A stretch of DNA of 64,000 bases from Hyphomicrobiales bacterium (GCA_021775455.1 JAJFHU010000050.1:1-64000), one strand, 5' to 3'; positions 45,183-55,998 are shown, counted from the first letter of the stretch. Numbers and translations: made by a program. Notes: generated from the sequence alone by a model not told the origin.

Positions 45183-46733
45183 ATGACCACGATTTTTGAC
45201 GAAACAAGCAATTCATTCTCCAGAGAAGCCGTTCGAAAGGCGGTAACTCAAAGCGGTATAGATGCTGATCCCAACTCCGTAGAACTTAATGAGCTTGCGC
45301 AGCAGGTTGCGGAGCAATTCACCGCTGGTTCAATTTCTCCGTTGGTCGTAGCAAGTATTGTTCGCATCCTGGAACTGCTCGGCATTTCTGCAATTGGTAT
45401 TTGGTTTTTTGCTGCCGACATATTTCCAGTTACCGGAATTATGAACTGGCACAGCCTGATGTCATTCCTCGGGGCAATTTTGACCGTGGCATTCATTCAG
45501 GGACTGGATGGTTATCAATTTCCATCAACCCAAAATATTGTCGGCCAGACCGCCAAAGTTGCAACTGCATTTACGATGGCATTACTCATTGTTGCTGCAG
45601 GTAGTTTTCTGGTTGCCGGAGATGGTGACGTGACGCTGGCATGGCTCACCAAATGGTATGGCGTAGGTTTGTTGTTCCTTGTGTTTTTCCGATCTACGGT
45701 CTCGTTTTATGTAAAGAATTTAAGTTTGCAGGGTCGTATTGAGCGTCGCGCGGTTATTATTGGGGGCGGCGATCCGGCCGCGGATTTGATCCGATCACTC
45801 GAAGCTCAAGCTCAATCCGACATACGAATTTGCGGAATTTTTGACGATCGGGGTGGAGATCGATCACCCCCGGTTGTTGCTGGTTATCCCAAGTTGGGTA
45901 ATGTTCCCGAACTCGTGGCATTTGCTCGTAAGGCGCGTATCAACATGCTGATCGTTTCATTGCCGCTTTCAGCAGAAAAACGGCTATTGCAATTGTTGAA
46001 ACAATTGTGGGTTCTGCCGGTCGATATTCGCCTTTCCGCACATACAAACAAGCTAAGCTTTCGCCCCAGAACGTTCACGTATGAGGGTGCGTTACCTTTT
46101 TTTGACGTATTCGAACGTCCGATTGCTGACTGGGATGCCATCATGAAGAGAGGCTTTGATCTCCTGTTCGCATCGATGGCCCTGGTGGTCTTGAGTCCAC
46201 TGATGATTGCAACAGCCATTGCCATTAAACTTGAAAGCCGAGGCCCCATTTTCTTTCGGCAGAAACGTCATGGTTTCAATAACGTAATGATCGATGTCTG
46301 GAAATTTCGCTCCTTGCGTCATGAGATGCGTGACGAGTCCTGCGCCAAAGCAGTCACCAGAGACGACAAGCGGGTTACCCGTGTAGGCCGAGTTATCCGA
46401 AAGACTTCAATTGACGAGTTACCTCAACTTTTCAATGTTCTTTGCGGGAGCCTCTCGCTCGTAGGCCCCAGACCGCATGTCGTAAATGCCCAAACCAACA
46501 ATAGACTGTGGGATAGCGTTGTTGACGGGTATTTTGCCCGACACAAAGTTAAACCCGGTGTGACCGGGTGGGCGCAGATAAACGGTTGGCGCGGAGAGAT
46601 CGATGAAGATGAAAAATTGCAGGAGCGTGTAAATCACGACCTCTACTATATCGAAAACTGGTCACTCCTGCTGGACCTCTACATTCTGTTCGTCACGCCG
46701 TTCAAATTGCTGAATACCGAAAACGCTTACTGA
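45183..46733 (+). CDS. Undecaprenyl-phosphate sugar phosphotransferase (ExoY/WcaJ type)
   Basis: A 516-residue polyisoprenyl-phosphate hexose-1-phosphate transferase. The N-terminal half has four or so membrane segments (VVASIVRILELLGISAIGIWFF onward) and a CoA-binding-like Rossmann domain (RAVIIGGGDPAADLIRSLE). The catalytic C-terminal third has KRGFDLLFASMALVVLSPLM, VWKFRSLRHEM, TSIDELPQLFNVLCGSLSLVGPRPHVV and VKPGVTGWAQINGWRGE. It starts lipid-linked repeat-unit synthesis by transferring glucose- or galactose-1-phosphate to undecaprenyl phosphate. It is followed after one base by the Wzy-like gene. Confidence 0.92.
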   Translation: MTTIFDETSNSFSREAVRKAVTQSGIDADPNSVELNELAQQVAEQFTAGSISPLVVASIVRILELLGISAIGIWFFAADIFPVTGIMNWHSLMSFLGAILTVAFIQGLDGYQFPSTQNIVGQTAKVATAFTMALLIVAAGSFLVAGDGDVTLAWLTKWYGVGLLFLVFFRSTVSFYVKNLSLQGRIERRAVIIGGGDPAADLIRSLEAQAQSDIRICGIFDDRGGDRSPPVVAGYPKLGNVPELVAFARKARINMLIVSLPLSAEKRLLQLLKQLWVLPVDIRLSAHTNKLSFRPRTFTYEGALPFFDVFERPIADWDAIMKRGFDLLFASMALVVLSPLMIATAIAIKLESRGPIFFRQKRHGFNNVMIDVWKFRSLRHEMRDESCAKAVTRDDKRVTRVGRVIRKTSIDELPQLFNVLCGSLSLVGPRPHVVNAQTNNRLWDSVVDGYFARHKVKPGVTGWAQINGWRGEIDEDEKLQERVNHDLYYIENWSLLLDLYILFVTPFKLLNTENAY

Positions 46734-46734
46734 T

Positions 46735-48024
46735 ATGTCGGTCAGCGCTACAACCTGCCAACCTTTTGTTTTCGAAGGCTTCGAAAGTTTTCGTAACCTG
46801 ACAAATGTATTTGTCGGATTGGCAGTATTCAGCGGTGGGTTCGTATTATTTGAACCTGCCCCGTATGAACTAATACTTGCTGCAATACTGGGTGTTGGTA
46901 TCCTTTGTGGATTACGTATCCCAAGGGGCGTGCTACCGCTCCTTACACTAACAGCAGTCTACAGTTTTGGTGGTGTGATCGCTTCATTCCAGATGGATGA
47001 TTACATGCGCGGCTTAATCTACAGCGCGGTCACGTTTTTTCTTGGGCTTACAGCCTGTTTCTTTGCAATTACCATTAGGCAGGACATGGGCCGATTGCGA
47101 CTGATTTTCCGTGTCTATGTCGCCGCCGCGGTGGCAACTTCTATCCCGGGCATACTTGGATATTTTGATGTTTCAGGGTTTGGTTTGTTTACCCGGTATG
47201 AGCGTGCCCAAGGTGTCTTTGCTGATCCGAACGTCTTTGCTCCATTTTTGGTAGCCCCTGCTCTTTATCTCATTTATGGCATCATGGTTCGTTCTGTTAC
47301 GCTGATGCCAGCTCGTCTGTTTTGTTTGGGCATAATTCTTTTGGGCCTGTTTTTGGCCTTTTCTCGTGGCGCTTGGGGCATGTTTGCAGCAGCCGGCTTC
47401 CTGTTTTACTTTTTGATACTCGTTTGTGAAAGACACCCCGTTAGAAGAATCAAATTCATACTGTTTGGAGTATTCGGAATTGTCGCACTTTCTTTGGCAT
47501 TGATAACCGCTCTGCAATTCGATGCCGTGTACTCAATATTCCAGCAAAGAGCAGAGTTGGTGCAAGATTATGATGGTGCAAGACTTGGCCGGTTTGCCCG
47601 TCACTTGATCGGATTTGAGCTGGCGCTATCAACACCATTGGGTTTGGGCCCCCTGGAATTTGGTTACATCTACGGTGAGGATACCCATAATGTATACCTA
47701 AAGGGATTGATGGGTTACGGCTGGCTTGGCTTTGTTTGTTGGATGTTGCTGATCGTATGGACCGTGATTTCAGGGTTCAAACTCTTGTTCAATGATAGAC
47801 CGTGGCGAGTATACTTCCAGATCGCATACGTGGTTTTCCTTTGCCACCTGGTTCTCGGCTGGATAATTGACGTAGACCATTGGCGCCACGTCTACCTCAT
47901 GTTGGGTATCGTGTGGGGATGCATCATGTTGGAAAAAAAGTGGCAGCAGCAGCGCATACTGTCTTCACAACGGCCTACTTACGATACTCCAGCACAGCTG
48001 ATTACGAATGGCCAAATGGCTTGA
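46735..48024 (+). CDS. O-antigen/exopolysaccharide polymerase-like membrane protein (Wzy/WaaL type)
   Basis: A 429-residue polytopic protein with about ten membrane segments and the Wzy_C-type periplasmic loop (FADPNVFAPFLVAPALYLIYG, RLGRFARHLIGFELALSTPLGLGPLEFG, DTHNVYLKGLMGYGW). The H in DTHN and the Arg-rich loop are typical of O-antigen ligases and polymerases. It polymerises or ligates undecaprenyl-linked repeat units at the periplasmic face. It is one base downstream of the ExoY-like gene. A Wzx flippase is not in the window. Confidence 0.82.
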   Translation: MSVSATTCQPFVFEGFESFRNLTNVFVGLAVFSGGFVLFEPAPYELILAAILGVGILCGLRIPRGVLPLLTLTAVYSFGGVIASFQMDDYMRGLIYSAVTFFLGLTACFFAITIRQDMGRLRLIFRVYVAAAVATSIPGILGYFDVSGFGLFTRYERAQGVFADPNVFAPFLVAPALYLIYGIMVRSVTLMPARLFCLGIILLGLFLAFSRGAWGMFAAAGFLFYFLILVCERHPVRRIKFILFGVFGIVALSLALITALQFDAVYSIFQQRAELVQDYDGARLGRFARHLIGFELALSTPLGLGPLEFGYIYGEDTHNVYLKGLMGYGWLGFVCWMLLIVWTVISGFKLLFNDRPWRVYFQIAYVVFLCHLVLGWIIDVDHWRHVYLMLGIVWGCIMLEKKWQQQRILSSQRPTYDTPAQLITNGQMA

Positions 48025-48027
48025 TTT

Positions 48028-48104
48028 TGGTCGGAGCGAGTGGACTCGAACCACCGACCTCCCGTCCCCCAGACGGGTGCGCTACCAGACTGCGCCACGC
48101 TCCG
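48028..48104 (-). tRNA. tRNA-Pro (anticodon GGG)
   Basis: On the minus strand acceptor CGGAGCG pairs with CGCTCCG. The anticodon arm CCCGT-CTGGGGG-ACGGG gives anticodon GGG, reading CCC/CCT. T loop GGTTCGAGTCC. CCA is encoded at 48028-48030. Confidence 0.95.
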
Positions 48105-48192
48105 ATCAGTGCGTTATAGGCAGAGCACAATAACACTTCAACACATTAGTTTGCGCAAAATGCATTGGCATGCATATCGGTTCCTAAAATAA

Positions 48193-48726
48193 TCAGTTTT
48201 GACGGGTTTGATCCAGCAACCGTTTGCATTCCAGCAGTTCATACAGGGTTGCCTGAAGATTGCGGCGGTCTTCCTCCGGCAAATCTGGATTATTGGATGC
48301 GGCAGAATTTTCTTTTCCGCCACCTGCAATCCGACCAAATATGCTGCGGCTTCTGCTTTCCGCATTTTTTTCAAACTCGGAAACTTTAACAGCAGTTTTT
48401 GGAGTTTCCGCATCACGGTCTTCAGCAATCTCGCCGGTATCAATTTCCGGTATTTCTCCCCTGCCAATTTGAATGGCATATTTGTTACCGTGCTCCTTCA
48501 AAAGGCGTTGGGCCCCACGAATGGTGTAGCCCTCTCCATACAACAAAGCGCGGATACCGCGGAGAAGGTCTACGTCTTCCGGCCTGTAATAGCGCCTGCC
48601 ACCACCACGCTTGATTGGCTTAATCTGGTTGAAACGAGTTTCCCAAAACCGCAAAACGTGCTGCGGCAATTTCAATGCGTCAGCAACTTCACTAATGGTA
48701 CGAAAGGCGTCGGCGCTTTTGTTCAA
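48193..48726 (-). CDS. MerR-family transcriptional regulator
   Basis: A 177-residue regulator with an N-terminal winged helix of MerR type: [25 protein letters not shown], then [36 protein letters not shown]. The remaining ~100 residues are acidic and low-complexity with a helical end ([23 protein letters not shown]). The effector domain typical of metal or drug sensors is absent. The start is a TTG at 48726 behind AGGGGG; the second residue Asn-Lys-Ser-Ala-Asp matches the family start. Its position after ihfA is conserved in Hyphomicrobiales. Confidence 0.85.
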   Translation of the reverse strand: MNKSADAFRTISEVADALKLPQHVLRFWETRFNQIKPIKRGGGRRYYRPEDVDLLRGIRALLYGEGYTIRGAQRLLKEHGNKYAIQIGRGEIPEIDTGEIAEDRDAETPKTAVKVSEFEKNAESRSRSIFGRIAGGGKENSAASNNPDLPEEDRRNLQATLYELLECKRLLDQTRQN

Positions 48727-48799
48727 GGTGACCCCCTACCTGCGTGGTTCAAATCCTGCCGGAAGAGTTATTCGGATCAAATCCCCAAACCGTTTGATC

Positions 48800-49102
48800 C
48801 TATTTTTTATGGCCGTCCAAAACTGCCTTCTTCAGGATATTTGATGGCTTGAACACCATTACCCTGCGAGGCGTTATCGGAACTTCCTCCCCGGTTTTTG
48901 GATTTCGACCAATGCGCTCATTTTTTGAACGCACTACGAACGATCCAAACGAGGACAGTTTAACTGATTCTCCCTGAACAATCCTATCAGATATTGTATC
49001 GAGAAAAATTTCAACCAGATCAGCGGATTCAGTGCGCGACAGGCCAACCTTTTGATAGACCGCCTCAGAAAGGTCTACCCTGGTAAGTGTTTTTTCCCCC
49101 AT
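48800..49102 (-). CDS. ihfA: Integration host factor alpha subunit
   Basis: A 100-residue HU/IHF-family protein. [58 protein letters not shown] are diagnostic of IHF-alpha, the DNA-bending subunit that pairs with IhfB. The ATG at 49102 was chosen over a TTG-started extension to 49159. It lies between fabH and the merR gene on the same strand, a conserved order. Confidence 0.93.
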   Translation of the reverse strand: MGEKTLTRVDLSEAVYQKVGLSRTESADLVEIFLDTISDRIVQGESVKLSSFGSFVVRSKNERIGRNPKTGEEVPITPRRVMVFKPSNILKKAVLDGHKK

Positions 49103-49238
49103 GAGACATTCAGCCTTTACGTCGACATTTGGCACTTTGCCGCTAAAATTCCTGAACAACTTTAGGGTAATTTCTTAACAACAACAAGTAGCTGTGCCAA
49201 TTGATTGCTGCAATTTATTTAAACTGCGTCTTGCCAGA

Positions 49239-50210
49239 CTACCAGCGTAGCAACACAGAGCCCCAGGTAAATCCACCGCCCATTGCTTCCAGTAACACCA
49301 GATCATTGGGCTTAATCCGGCCATCCTTGTAGGCAGCATCAAGCGCCAACGGGATTGAGGCTGCCGACGTATTGCCATGGCGGTCCACGGTTATCACCAC
49401 TTTTTCCGGATCAATTCCGAGTTTTTTTGCTGAACCATCGATTATTCGCTTGTTTGCCTGATGGGGCACAAACCAATCGAGATCTTCCGAACCAAGCCCG
49501 GTGGCTTCATATGCGGCTTCGATTACATCTGTGATCATGCCAACCGCATGGCGAAATACTTCGCGGCCTTCCATGCGCAAATGCCCAACTGTCTGAGTGG
49601 AAGATGGCCCACCGTCCACATACAACTTGTCCCTGTGCCTACCGTCTGAACGCAGATGACAAGTCAGAATTCCACGATCATTGCTTGTGCCGTCGCCTGT
49701 TGTGGCTTCAACAATTACCGCACCTGCACCGTCACCAAACAACACGCAGGTGGTACGGTCAGTCCAATCCAGTATTCTCGAAAATGTCTCCGCTCCAATA
49801 ACCAAAATTCTTTTGGCGAAGCCTGTTCGGATATACTGATCAGCGGTTGTAAGTGCAAAAACGAAACCGGAACACACTGCCTGACTGTCAAATGCGGCAC
49901 CGTGATGCATACCAAGGCGATGCTGAACTTCTACTGCAGTCGCCGGAAATGTATGATCGGGTGTGGAGGTTGCCAATATAATCAGATCGAGATCTTTGGC
50001 GCTGACACCTGCGTCCTGCATGGCAGCAATTGCGGCTTTTTCCGCCAGATCGGCAGTCGTTTCTCCATCGGCTGCAATGTGACGTTGACGAATTCCGGTT
50101 CGCTGCACAATCCATTCGTCGGAAGTCTCTACAATGCCATCAAAATCGGCATTTTTCATAATTCTTGATGGGGAGTAAGATCCGCAACCTGTAATCTTTG
50201 AACGTATCAT
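49239..50210 (-). CDS. fabH: Beta-ketoacyl-ACP synthase III
   Basis: A 323-residue KAS III that condenses acetyl-CoA with malonyl-ACP to start fatty-acid synthesis. The catalytic triad is present: Cys113 in [12 protein letters not shown], His in VPHQANKRI, and Asn in [10 protein letters not shown]. It is preceded by plsX on the same strand with a 24-base gap, the usual plsX-fabH unit. Confidence 0.96.
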   Translation of the reverse strand: MIRSKITGCGSYSPSRIMKNADFDGIVETSDEWIVQRTGIRQRHIAADGETTADLAEKAAIAAMQDAGVSAKDLDLIILATSTPDHTFPATAVEVQHRLGMHHGAAFDSQAVCSGFVFALTTADQYIRTGFAKRILVIGAETFSRILDWTDRTTCVLFGDGAGAVIVEATTGDGTSNDRGILTCHLRSDGRHRDKLYVDGGPSSTQTVGHLRMEGREVFRHAVGMITDVIEAAYEATGLGSEDLDWFVPHQANKRIIDGSAKKLGIDPEKVVITVDRHGNTSAASIPLALDAAYKDGRIKPNDLVLLEAMGGGFTWGSVLLRW

Positions 50211-50234
50211 GTGTAACTGTCTTTGTTTTTTCGC

Positions 50235-51284
50235 TTAGGTTGCAGGTTCCAGGTTCAATCGAATTTCACTGAAAGATTCCAGATCACGTTCAATTTTTGA
50301 CAACAAGCCATTCGCTGCCATGTCATGTCCCACTTCAATTGCGGCAGCAAATCCTTCTGCATCTGTACTGCCGTGACTTTTGATTACCACACCATTCAAG
50401 CCCAACATTACAGCGCCATTGGATCTTCGAGGGTCCATTTTTTCCCGGAGTTGATTAAATGCCTGTTTCGCAAGCAGATAGCCCAGTCTCGCGAATAAAG
50501 TTCTCTCCATGGCCGCACGTAAATATGCGGCGATTTGTTTGGCGGTTCCCTCAGCGGTCTTCAGCGCTATGTTGCCAGAAAACCCCTCTGTTACAACTAC
50601 GTCAACACCGCCTTTTCCCAGTTCATCACCTTCAACAAATCCGCGATAATCAAGATTGCTGAAATTCGCCTGCCTAAGCATTGTGCCAGCTTCCCTTACC
50701 GCCTCCTGTCCCTTGACCTCTTCCACGCCAATGTTCAAAAGTCCAACAGAGGGACGATCAAGGTCAAACAGTGCACGCGCCATGGCTGCACCGGCTACGG
50801 CAAACTCGAGTAGCTGATCTGCATCTGCACCAACATTAGCACCGACATCCAGTACAATGCTTTCACCGACCAGGGTTGGCCAGATTGCGGCCATTGAAGG
50901 TCGGGTAATACCCGGCTGAGTACGCAGGCAAAATTTCGACATAGCCATCAGGGCACCTGTGTTGCCGGCAGAAACACACACATCCGCCTGCCCTTCTTTA
51001 ACAGCTTCCAATGCTTTCCACATGCCGGACTTTTTTCGTCCTCGACGAAGTGCCTGGCTTGGTTTTTCATCCATGGCCACCGAAGTTTCGCAATTGTGGA
51101 ATGTTGATGCAGCATTCACGTCCGGCAAGCTCTCGAGCACGGGCATCACTGCATCTTCTTCGCCAAATACCTCGAACCTAAGATGCGGTTTGCGCTCAAG
51201 TACAACACGCGCACCGCCCAACACAACGTCAGGACCGTGATCACCCCCCATCGCATCGAGGGATATGGTAAGCGTATCAGGCAT
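50235..51284 (-). CDS. plsX: Phosphate acyltransferase PlsX
   Basis: A 349-residue PlsX, which converts acyl-ACP to acyl phosphate for the PlsY step of phospholipid synthesis. It begins [53 protein letters not shown] and [18 protein letters not shown] are diagnostic. Order DUF177-plsX-fabH is typical of alphaproteobacteria; only the ribosomal L32 gene usually placed in the same block is missing here. Confidence 0.96.
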   Translation of the reverse strand: MPDTLTISLDAMGGDHGPDVVLGGARVVLERKPHLRFEVFGEEDAVMPVLESLPDVNAASTFHNCETSVAMDEKPSQALRRGRKKSGMWKALEAVKEGQADVCVSAGNTGALMAMSKFCLRTQPGITRPSMAAIWPTLVGESIVLDVGANVGADADQLLEFAVAGAAMARALFDLDRPSVGLLNIGVEEVKGQEAVREAGTMLRQANFSNLDYRGFVEGDELGKGGVDVVVTEGFSGNIALKTAEGTAKQIAAYLRAAMERTLFARLGYLLAKQAFNQLREKMDPRRSNGAVMLGLNGVVIKSHGSTDAEGFAAAIEVGHDMAANGLLSKIERDLESFSEIRLNLEPAT

Positions 51285-51355
51285 TTTCCTTGAAACCTAT
51301 CCTTGTTATAACCGTGGTGCAAATATCAGGGTTATTACAAACTTCATAGCGGGTT

Positions 51356-51919
51356 TTATTCGGGTTTTTTGTAATTTTTTTCAGTTATCAACGTTTTGAG
51401 GTCCGCAAAGGGTCTATGATGGCGAATTTCCACCGCGCTATCCTCTACAATTTCCGGCTTACAGATCTCATCACGCCTTATGAATGGATCAATAGCCAAG
51501 ACCAGCTCTTCTATCACTACTGCCCACAAATTTATTCTATTTGATGAATAAACATCCGGTGTTTCATCTTCTTTCGGATCCAGAATTATCTCTCCATCCA
51601 CAATATCCGGGATTTGCGCCAACAAATGGCCTTCTGGAACAAAATTCCTGCGAAATTCCTGACTTACTTTGGTTTGTATCGGTTCCAGGGTAACTGCGCA
51701 GCTTTGTACTACGTCAGCATTGACTTCCCCAATCAGGGCTACACCTCCGGAATGCCAGGCGGAGGCCTCAATCTCTGCAGTAGCCGCAAGTACCTCGTCG
51801 ACATCAAGTGCTTTTGCGAACACGCTCAAACTAGCCGGATCTGCTTCCAGTGATGAATTGACAGCTGTGCGAGATATCTTGGAAGTGTTGAGCCAGAATT
51901 CAGGCAGTTCCTGCTTCAT
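51356..51919 (-). CDS. DUF177 (YceD) family protein
   Basis: A 187-residue DUF177 protein. The ATG at 51919 overlaps the preceding gene's stop by four bases (ATGA). VVQSCAVTLEPIQTKV is the family core; the alphaproteobacterial form is longer than E. coli YceD. RRDEICKPE and an acidic middle (DGEIILDPKEDETPD) follow. The family is linked by gene context and genetics to 23S rRNA or L32-related ribosome assembly in other bacteria and plants. The next gene is plsX, as usual. Confidence 0.85.
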   Translation of the reverse strand: MKQELPEFWLNTSKISRTAVNSSLEADPASLSVFAKALDVDEVLAATAEIEASAWHSGGVALIGEVNADVVQSCAVTLEPIQTKVSQEFRRNFVPEGHLLAQIPDIVDGEIILDPKEDETPDVYSSNRINLWAVVIEELVLAIDPFIRRDEICKPEIVEDSAVEIRHHRPFADLKTLITEKNYKKPE

Positions 51920-52461
51920 GACTGAATTTCCGGCCAAGTGAGATTGCCTGATTCAATCGAAGTGATCGATTGCTGTATCAGAAATTCATCTGCAAGCATC
52001 ATGTACCCGGCCAACATTTTTGCAGCCTGATGCAGTTCTCCATCGCCGCAAGAAAAATACCTCTTTGAAATTGGCAATAACATTGCTTTTTCTTGTTGGC
52101 TATCGAGGTGTTGATCAAAATCTTCAATCTGGCCGTAAAAACTTCTGACCATTTTCTTTTTTCGCTTTGGAACAGTTGTATCGCCAACTCCCAGTTCTCT
52201 GAGCGCGCGATCAACATCATCGACGAAAAGATCGAACACTTGCTGGTTCAAAGACCTATAATCCCCAGAATCCTCATTAACCAGCCTTCGGGCCAGCAGG
52301 TAAACATGCATTGCAAGCATATCAAAGCGCCCCATGACCGTATCCGGTATGGTCAATTCAGCAAAAAACCACGGATCACGGGCCCTCGCCACAACAGCGC
52401 CATAAAGCTGTTGAGTTATCGCAATCGCTGGATCTGGCCTAAATAAGGAAAACAGCATCAT
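51916..52461 (-). CDS. Ubiquinol-cytochrome c chaperone (CBP3) family protein
   Basis: A 181-residue protein of the CBP3 family, cytochrome bc1 complex assembly factors. AITQQLYGAVVARARDPWFFAELTIPDTVMGRFDMLAMHVYLL is the family core. The middle has DDVDRALRELGVGDTTVPKRKKKMVRSFYGQ. An alternative ATG two codons in, at 52458, has better spacing from AGGA. It is first in the CBP3-DUF177-plsX-fabH series and is divergent from bamE. Confidence 0.85.
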   Translation of the reverse strand: MMLFSLFRPDPAIAITQQLYGAVVARARDPWFFAELTIPDTVMGRFDMLAMHVYLLARRLVNEDSGDYRSLNQQVFDLFVDDVDRALRELGVGDTTVPKRKKKMVRSFYGQIEDFDQHLDSQQEKAMLLPISKRYFSCGDGELHQAAKMLAGYMMLADEFLIQQSITSIESGNLTWPEIQS

Positions 52462-52592
52462 ACTGTCCTGACTTGATGAATTCTAAAGCGTCATAACCGA
52501 TGGGAATGGATAAGCACGCTATTGGTTGAAAATCCAGTGGTATTGCGTTAGTCAGGCGGGCGAATTACGGAAAATATAGGGTAAACTGCTCC

Positions 52593-53093
52593 GTGAAGAA
52601 GATCAAAACATTTGGTGCACGCAATTTAACGATGGTGCTGATGCTTGCAGGCACTCCATTGGTAACGGCATGTGTGCAGGAGCGCGTGTTCAACAATGGT
52701 GCGATTATTACCGAGGATCAACTGGATTTGGTGCCGATTGGCTCGAGCCAGGATCAGGTTCTTTTGGCGTTAGGTTCACCTTCAACAACCGGGCAGTTCG
52801 GAAATGAAGTTTATTATTATATTTCTCAGAAACGCTCAAAGCGCTACGAATATCAAAAAATGAAACTGGTGGATCAAAAAGTCCTGTCCGTCTATTTCGA
52901 TGAGGAAAGGACTGTCAACAGAATTGCCAACTATGGCTTGCAGGATGGTCGGGTATTCGATTTTGTCAGCCGGACCACTCCAACGGGTGGTGAAGATTAC
53001 ACGTTTTTGAAACAGTTGTTTACCGGGAAAGCCAGCCCATCGTCGGTTCTGGCACCGAGCGAGGGTCCTAGTAGCGGCAATCCATTGGAATAA
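52593..53093 (+). CDS. bamE: Outer membrane assembly lipoprotein BamE
   Basis: A 166-residue SmpA/OmlA-domain lipoprotein, part of the BAM complex that inserts outer-membrane proteins. The signal sequence ends in the lipobox VTAC. The domain contains QLDLVPIGSSQDQVLLALGSPSTTGQFGNEVYYYIS and DGRVFDFVSRTTPTGGEDYTFLKQLF. The start is a GTG at 52593. C-terminal tail (SSVLAPSEGPSSG) is low-complexity. Convergent with hppA. Confidence 0.88.
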   Translation: MKKIKTFGARNLTMVLMLAGTPLVTACVQERVFNNGAIITEDQLDLVPIGSSQDQVLLALGSPSTTGQFGNEVYYYISQKRSKRYEYQKMKLVDQKVLSVYFDEERTVNRIANYGLQDGRVFDFVSRTTPTGGEDYTFLKQLFTGKASPSSVLAPSEGPSSGNPLE

Positions 53094-53143
53094 ATCTGGT
53101 AATAACCAGGTTTTGCATTGATACTGTTTGGCTTTGTGCTCAC

Positions 53144-53171
53144 AAAAAACCCCGCAGATTTCTCCGCAGGG
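53144..53171 (-). terminator. Rho-independent terminator of hppA
   Basis: On the minus strand the stem CCCTGC/GCGGGG (53166-53171 with 53150-53155, one G-T pair) surrounds GGAGAAATCT and is followed by six T (53149-53144). It lies between convergent hppA and bamE; the plus-strand stem has a mismatch and weaker tail. Confidence 0.75.
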
Positions 53172-53191
53172 TTGATTTTTTTAAAACCCGA

Positions 53192-55324
53192 TTAGTGGGC
53201 AAGCACTGCCAACAGCAGCAAGGCCACGATGTTGGTGATCTTGATCATCGGATTAACCGCAGGACCAGCAGTATCCTTGTATGGATCACCCACTGTGTCG
53301 CCGGTTACAGAAGCCTTGTGAGCTTCGCTACCCTTTTCGTGCTTTACGCCATCCTTGTCGACAAAGCCGTCTTCAAAGGATTTCTTGGCGTTGTCCCATG
53401 CACCGCCACCGGCAGTCATGGAAACAGCTACGAAGAAGCCCGTTACAATCACGCCAAGCAGCATTGCACCAAGGGATGCAAATGCATGATCCTTGGAACC
53501 GGTGATCCACAGGATCACGTAAAAACATACGAGAGGCGAAAGAACCGGCAGAAGAGAGGGCACAATCATTTCACGAATGGCTGCTTTTGTAAGCATGTCC
53601 ACAGCGCGACCGTAATCGGGCTTTTCCGTGCCCTTCATGATGCCTGGCTTTTCCTTGAATTGCCGACGAACTTCTTCCACAACAGCTCCGCCTGCGCGAC
53701 CTACAGCAGTCATTGAAATTCCACCGAACAGGTAAGGCAAGAGACCACCAAACAGAAGGCCAACAACCACGTATGGGTTGGAAAGCGAGAAGTCGACGGA
53801 CACACCTTCAAAGAATGATCCTGGTGTTGCATTTGCAGCAAAGAACTTCAAATCTTCTGTGTATGCCGCAAACAGCACAAGCGCGCCAAGACCAGCAGAG
53901 CCAATGGCATAACCCTTGGTGACGGCCTTTGTAGTGTTGCCGACTGCGTCAAGTGCATCGGTTGTTGAACGCACATCGCTTGGTAAATCAGCCATTTCGG
54001 CGATACCACCAGCATTGTCGGTCACCGGACCGAAGGCGTCCAGCGCAACGACGAATCCGGCCAATGCCAACATTGTTGCTACCGCAATCGCGATACCAAA
54101 CAAACCAGCAAGCGTAAAAGTGGAGATGATACCAGCAATAATCACTATGGCCGGCAGTGCTGTAGATTCCAGTGAGATCGCAAGACCCTGTATGACGTTC
54201 GTTCCATGACCGGTTACCGAAGCCTGACTAATGGACCGCACCGGGCGATATCCAACACCCGTATAGTACTCGGTGATCCAGATAATCAGACCGGTAATGG
54301 CCAATCCAATCAAGCCACAATAGAAGAGATGGCGACCAGTGAAAGTTTGACCGTTAACGGTGTAGCTCGAATCGGCTCCCAACCAACCCCAGATAATTAT
54401 GGCCAGTGCGACAGCAGATAAACCGGCTGTCACGATGAAGCCTTTGTAAAGCGCACCCATGATCGAGTTACTTGCACCCAAACGAACGAAGAACGTACCG
54501 ATGATTGATGTTACAACGCAGCTTGCACCAATCAGCAAGGGCAGCATCATCAATTTAGTTGCTACAGCACCAGTAAAAAAGATTGACGCCAGAACCATGG
54601 TTGCAACTACAGTAACAGCGTAGGTTTCAAACAGGTCTGCCGCCATACCGGCACAGTCACCAACATTATCGCCCACATTGTCGGCAATCGTTGCAGGATT
54701 GCGCGGATCATCTTCCGGAATACCTGCTTCAACTTTACCAACAAGGTCGCCACCAACATCTGCACCCTTGGTAAAGATGCCACCACCCAGACGGGCAAAG
54801 ATTGAAATCAAAGAAGCTCCAAAACCAAGAGCTACAAGAGAGTCAATAACGGTCCTGCCAGTGTTCAAAAAACCCATAATATCGGTGAGTATCCAGTAAT
54901 AAACTGTGACACCAAGAAGCGCCAAACCGGCAACCAAAAGGCCGGTAATTGCACCTGACTTGAATGCAACTTCCAGACCTGCACCAAGACTTTGACTGGC
55001 TGCCTGGGCTGTGCGCACATTCGCACGAACTGATACCAGCATTCCGATAAAGCCTGCTGCGCCTGAAAGCACTGCACCGATTGCGAATCCGATGGCCACA
55101 AGCCAACCGAGTAGCAAACCAATCACTATGAAAACGACAACACCGACAATCGCGATTGTCATGTACTGACGTGAAAGATAGGCTTGGGCGCCTTCTTGAA
55201 TATAACCCGCAATTTCCTGCATCCGCTTGTTACCAGCATCTGCATTCATAACCGAGCGGGTCGCCCATGCCCCATATATAATAGACAACAGCCCTGCAGC
55301 CATTGCTAGATAAAGAGGTGACAT
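53192..55324 (-). CDS. hppA: Membrane-bound proton-pumping pyrophosphatase
   Basis: A 710-residue integral membrane H+-PPase with about 16 membrane segments that couples PPi hydrolysis to proton export. The ATG at 55324 gives the usual start [15 protein letters not shown]; the upstream in-frame extension is not needed. Catalytic motifs: [23 protein letters not shown] and [21 protein letters not shown]. The Lys in [15 protein letters not shown] marks the K+-independent class, since K+-dependent enzymes have Ala there. Terminator at 53144. Confidence 0.96.
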   Translation of the reverse strand: MSPLYLAMAAGLLSIIYGAWATRSVMNADAGNKRMQEIAGYIQEGAQAYLSRQYMTIAIVGVVVFIVIGLLLGWLVAIGFAIGAVLSGAAGFIGMLVSVRANVRTAQAASQSLGAGLEVAFKSGAITGLLVAGLALLGVTVYYWILTDIMGFLNTGRTVIDSLVALGFGASLISIFARLGGGIFTKGADVGGDLVGKVEAGIPEDDPRNPATIADNVGDNVGDCAGMAADLFETYAVTVVATMVLASIFFTGAVATKLMMLPLLIGASCVVTSIIGTFFVRLGASNSIMGALYKGFIVTAGLSAVALAIIIWGWLGADSSYTVNGQTFTGRHLFYCGLIGLAITGLIIWITEYYTGVGYRPVRSISQASVTGHGTNVIQGLAISLESTALPAIVIIAGIISTFTLAGLFGIAIAVATMLALAGFVVALDAFGPVTDNAGGIAEMADLPSDVRSTTDALDAVGNTTKAVTKGYAIGSAGLGALVLFAAYTEDLKFFAANATPGSFFEGVSVDFSLSNPYVVVGLLFGGLLPYLFGGISMTAVGRAGGAVVEEVRRQFKEKPGIMKGTEKPDYGRAVDMLTKAAIREMIVPSLLPVLSPLVCFYVILWITGSKDHAFASLGAMLLGVIVTGFFVAVSMTAGGGAWDNAKKSFEDGFVDKDGVKHEKGSEAHKASVTGDTVGDPYKDTAGPAVNPMIKITNIVALLLLAVLAH

Positions 55325-55520
55325 AATCCCAATTTCCTTATTGTTTTTACAAAACGAATTCGAGCGGGGTTTTCGGCTCGAAAAATCTCCACAAGAATGT
55401 GTTCGTTGAAGCCGCTTTTTGAAAAAGCGGCAAACCGAGGCGCACACTAGCCAGAACGCCTCAAAGGTCAAGAAATTGTTCGTTAGTGTGCAAAAATGGC
55501 GCGGTTTTGGGCTTTTTTGC

Positions 55521-55920
55521 CTAAGCCATTCCTAGTCGGCACAGCCTGCCCAGCCACCAAAGAGCTGTATTACACAGAATCGATAACGGAAATCCTATCC
55601 CGTTCAAAATGAAACAACCGTAGTTATTGAGAACAATACCAGACATTAATGACACGAACGCCACCAAACCGAAGCAGATAAAGGAAAATTTCCACCATGG
55701 CTGACACGCAACACAACATTCCAAGCGCACCAAGGAAGGTGCCTACCATGAAGCCACGTATTTTCCCAATTTGCCTCATGTATACGCTGGCAAGAACGGC
55801 ACCTAACATTACGCCCACACTTTAACCAGCCAGCGGTGCAGTAGCCAAAGACTTGTCCGATCCCAGCCAATATGCCCCTACAACCCCGTCAAGAGCGAAG
55901 CTCAGATGCTGACACTTCAC
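55521..55920 (-). pseudogene. Remnant of an MFS transporter gene
   Basis: On the minus strand AYWLGSDKSLATAPLAG, then an in-frame TAA, then SVGVMLGAVLASVYMRQIGKIRGFMVGTFLGALGMLCC reads as transmembrane segments 2-4 of an MFS permease, including the loop 2-3 motif. A shifted frame continues with CFGLVAFVSLMSGIVLN and ends near 55521. The remainder of a 400-residue permease is missing. It lies between hppA and thiL, where an MFS gene is also found in related genomes, so it is a decayed ancestral gene. Confidence 0.72.
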
Positions 55921-55998
55921 CAAATGATTGGCAGAAAAGATAAACTGAAGCGTTTTTGCGAGCAATTTCATTTTCCTGTTGGTCTGAAATGGAAATAC

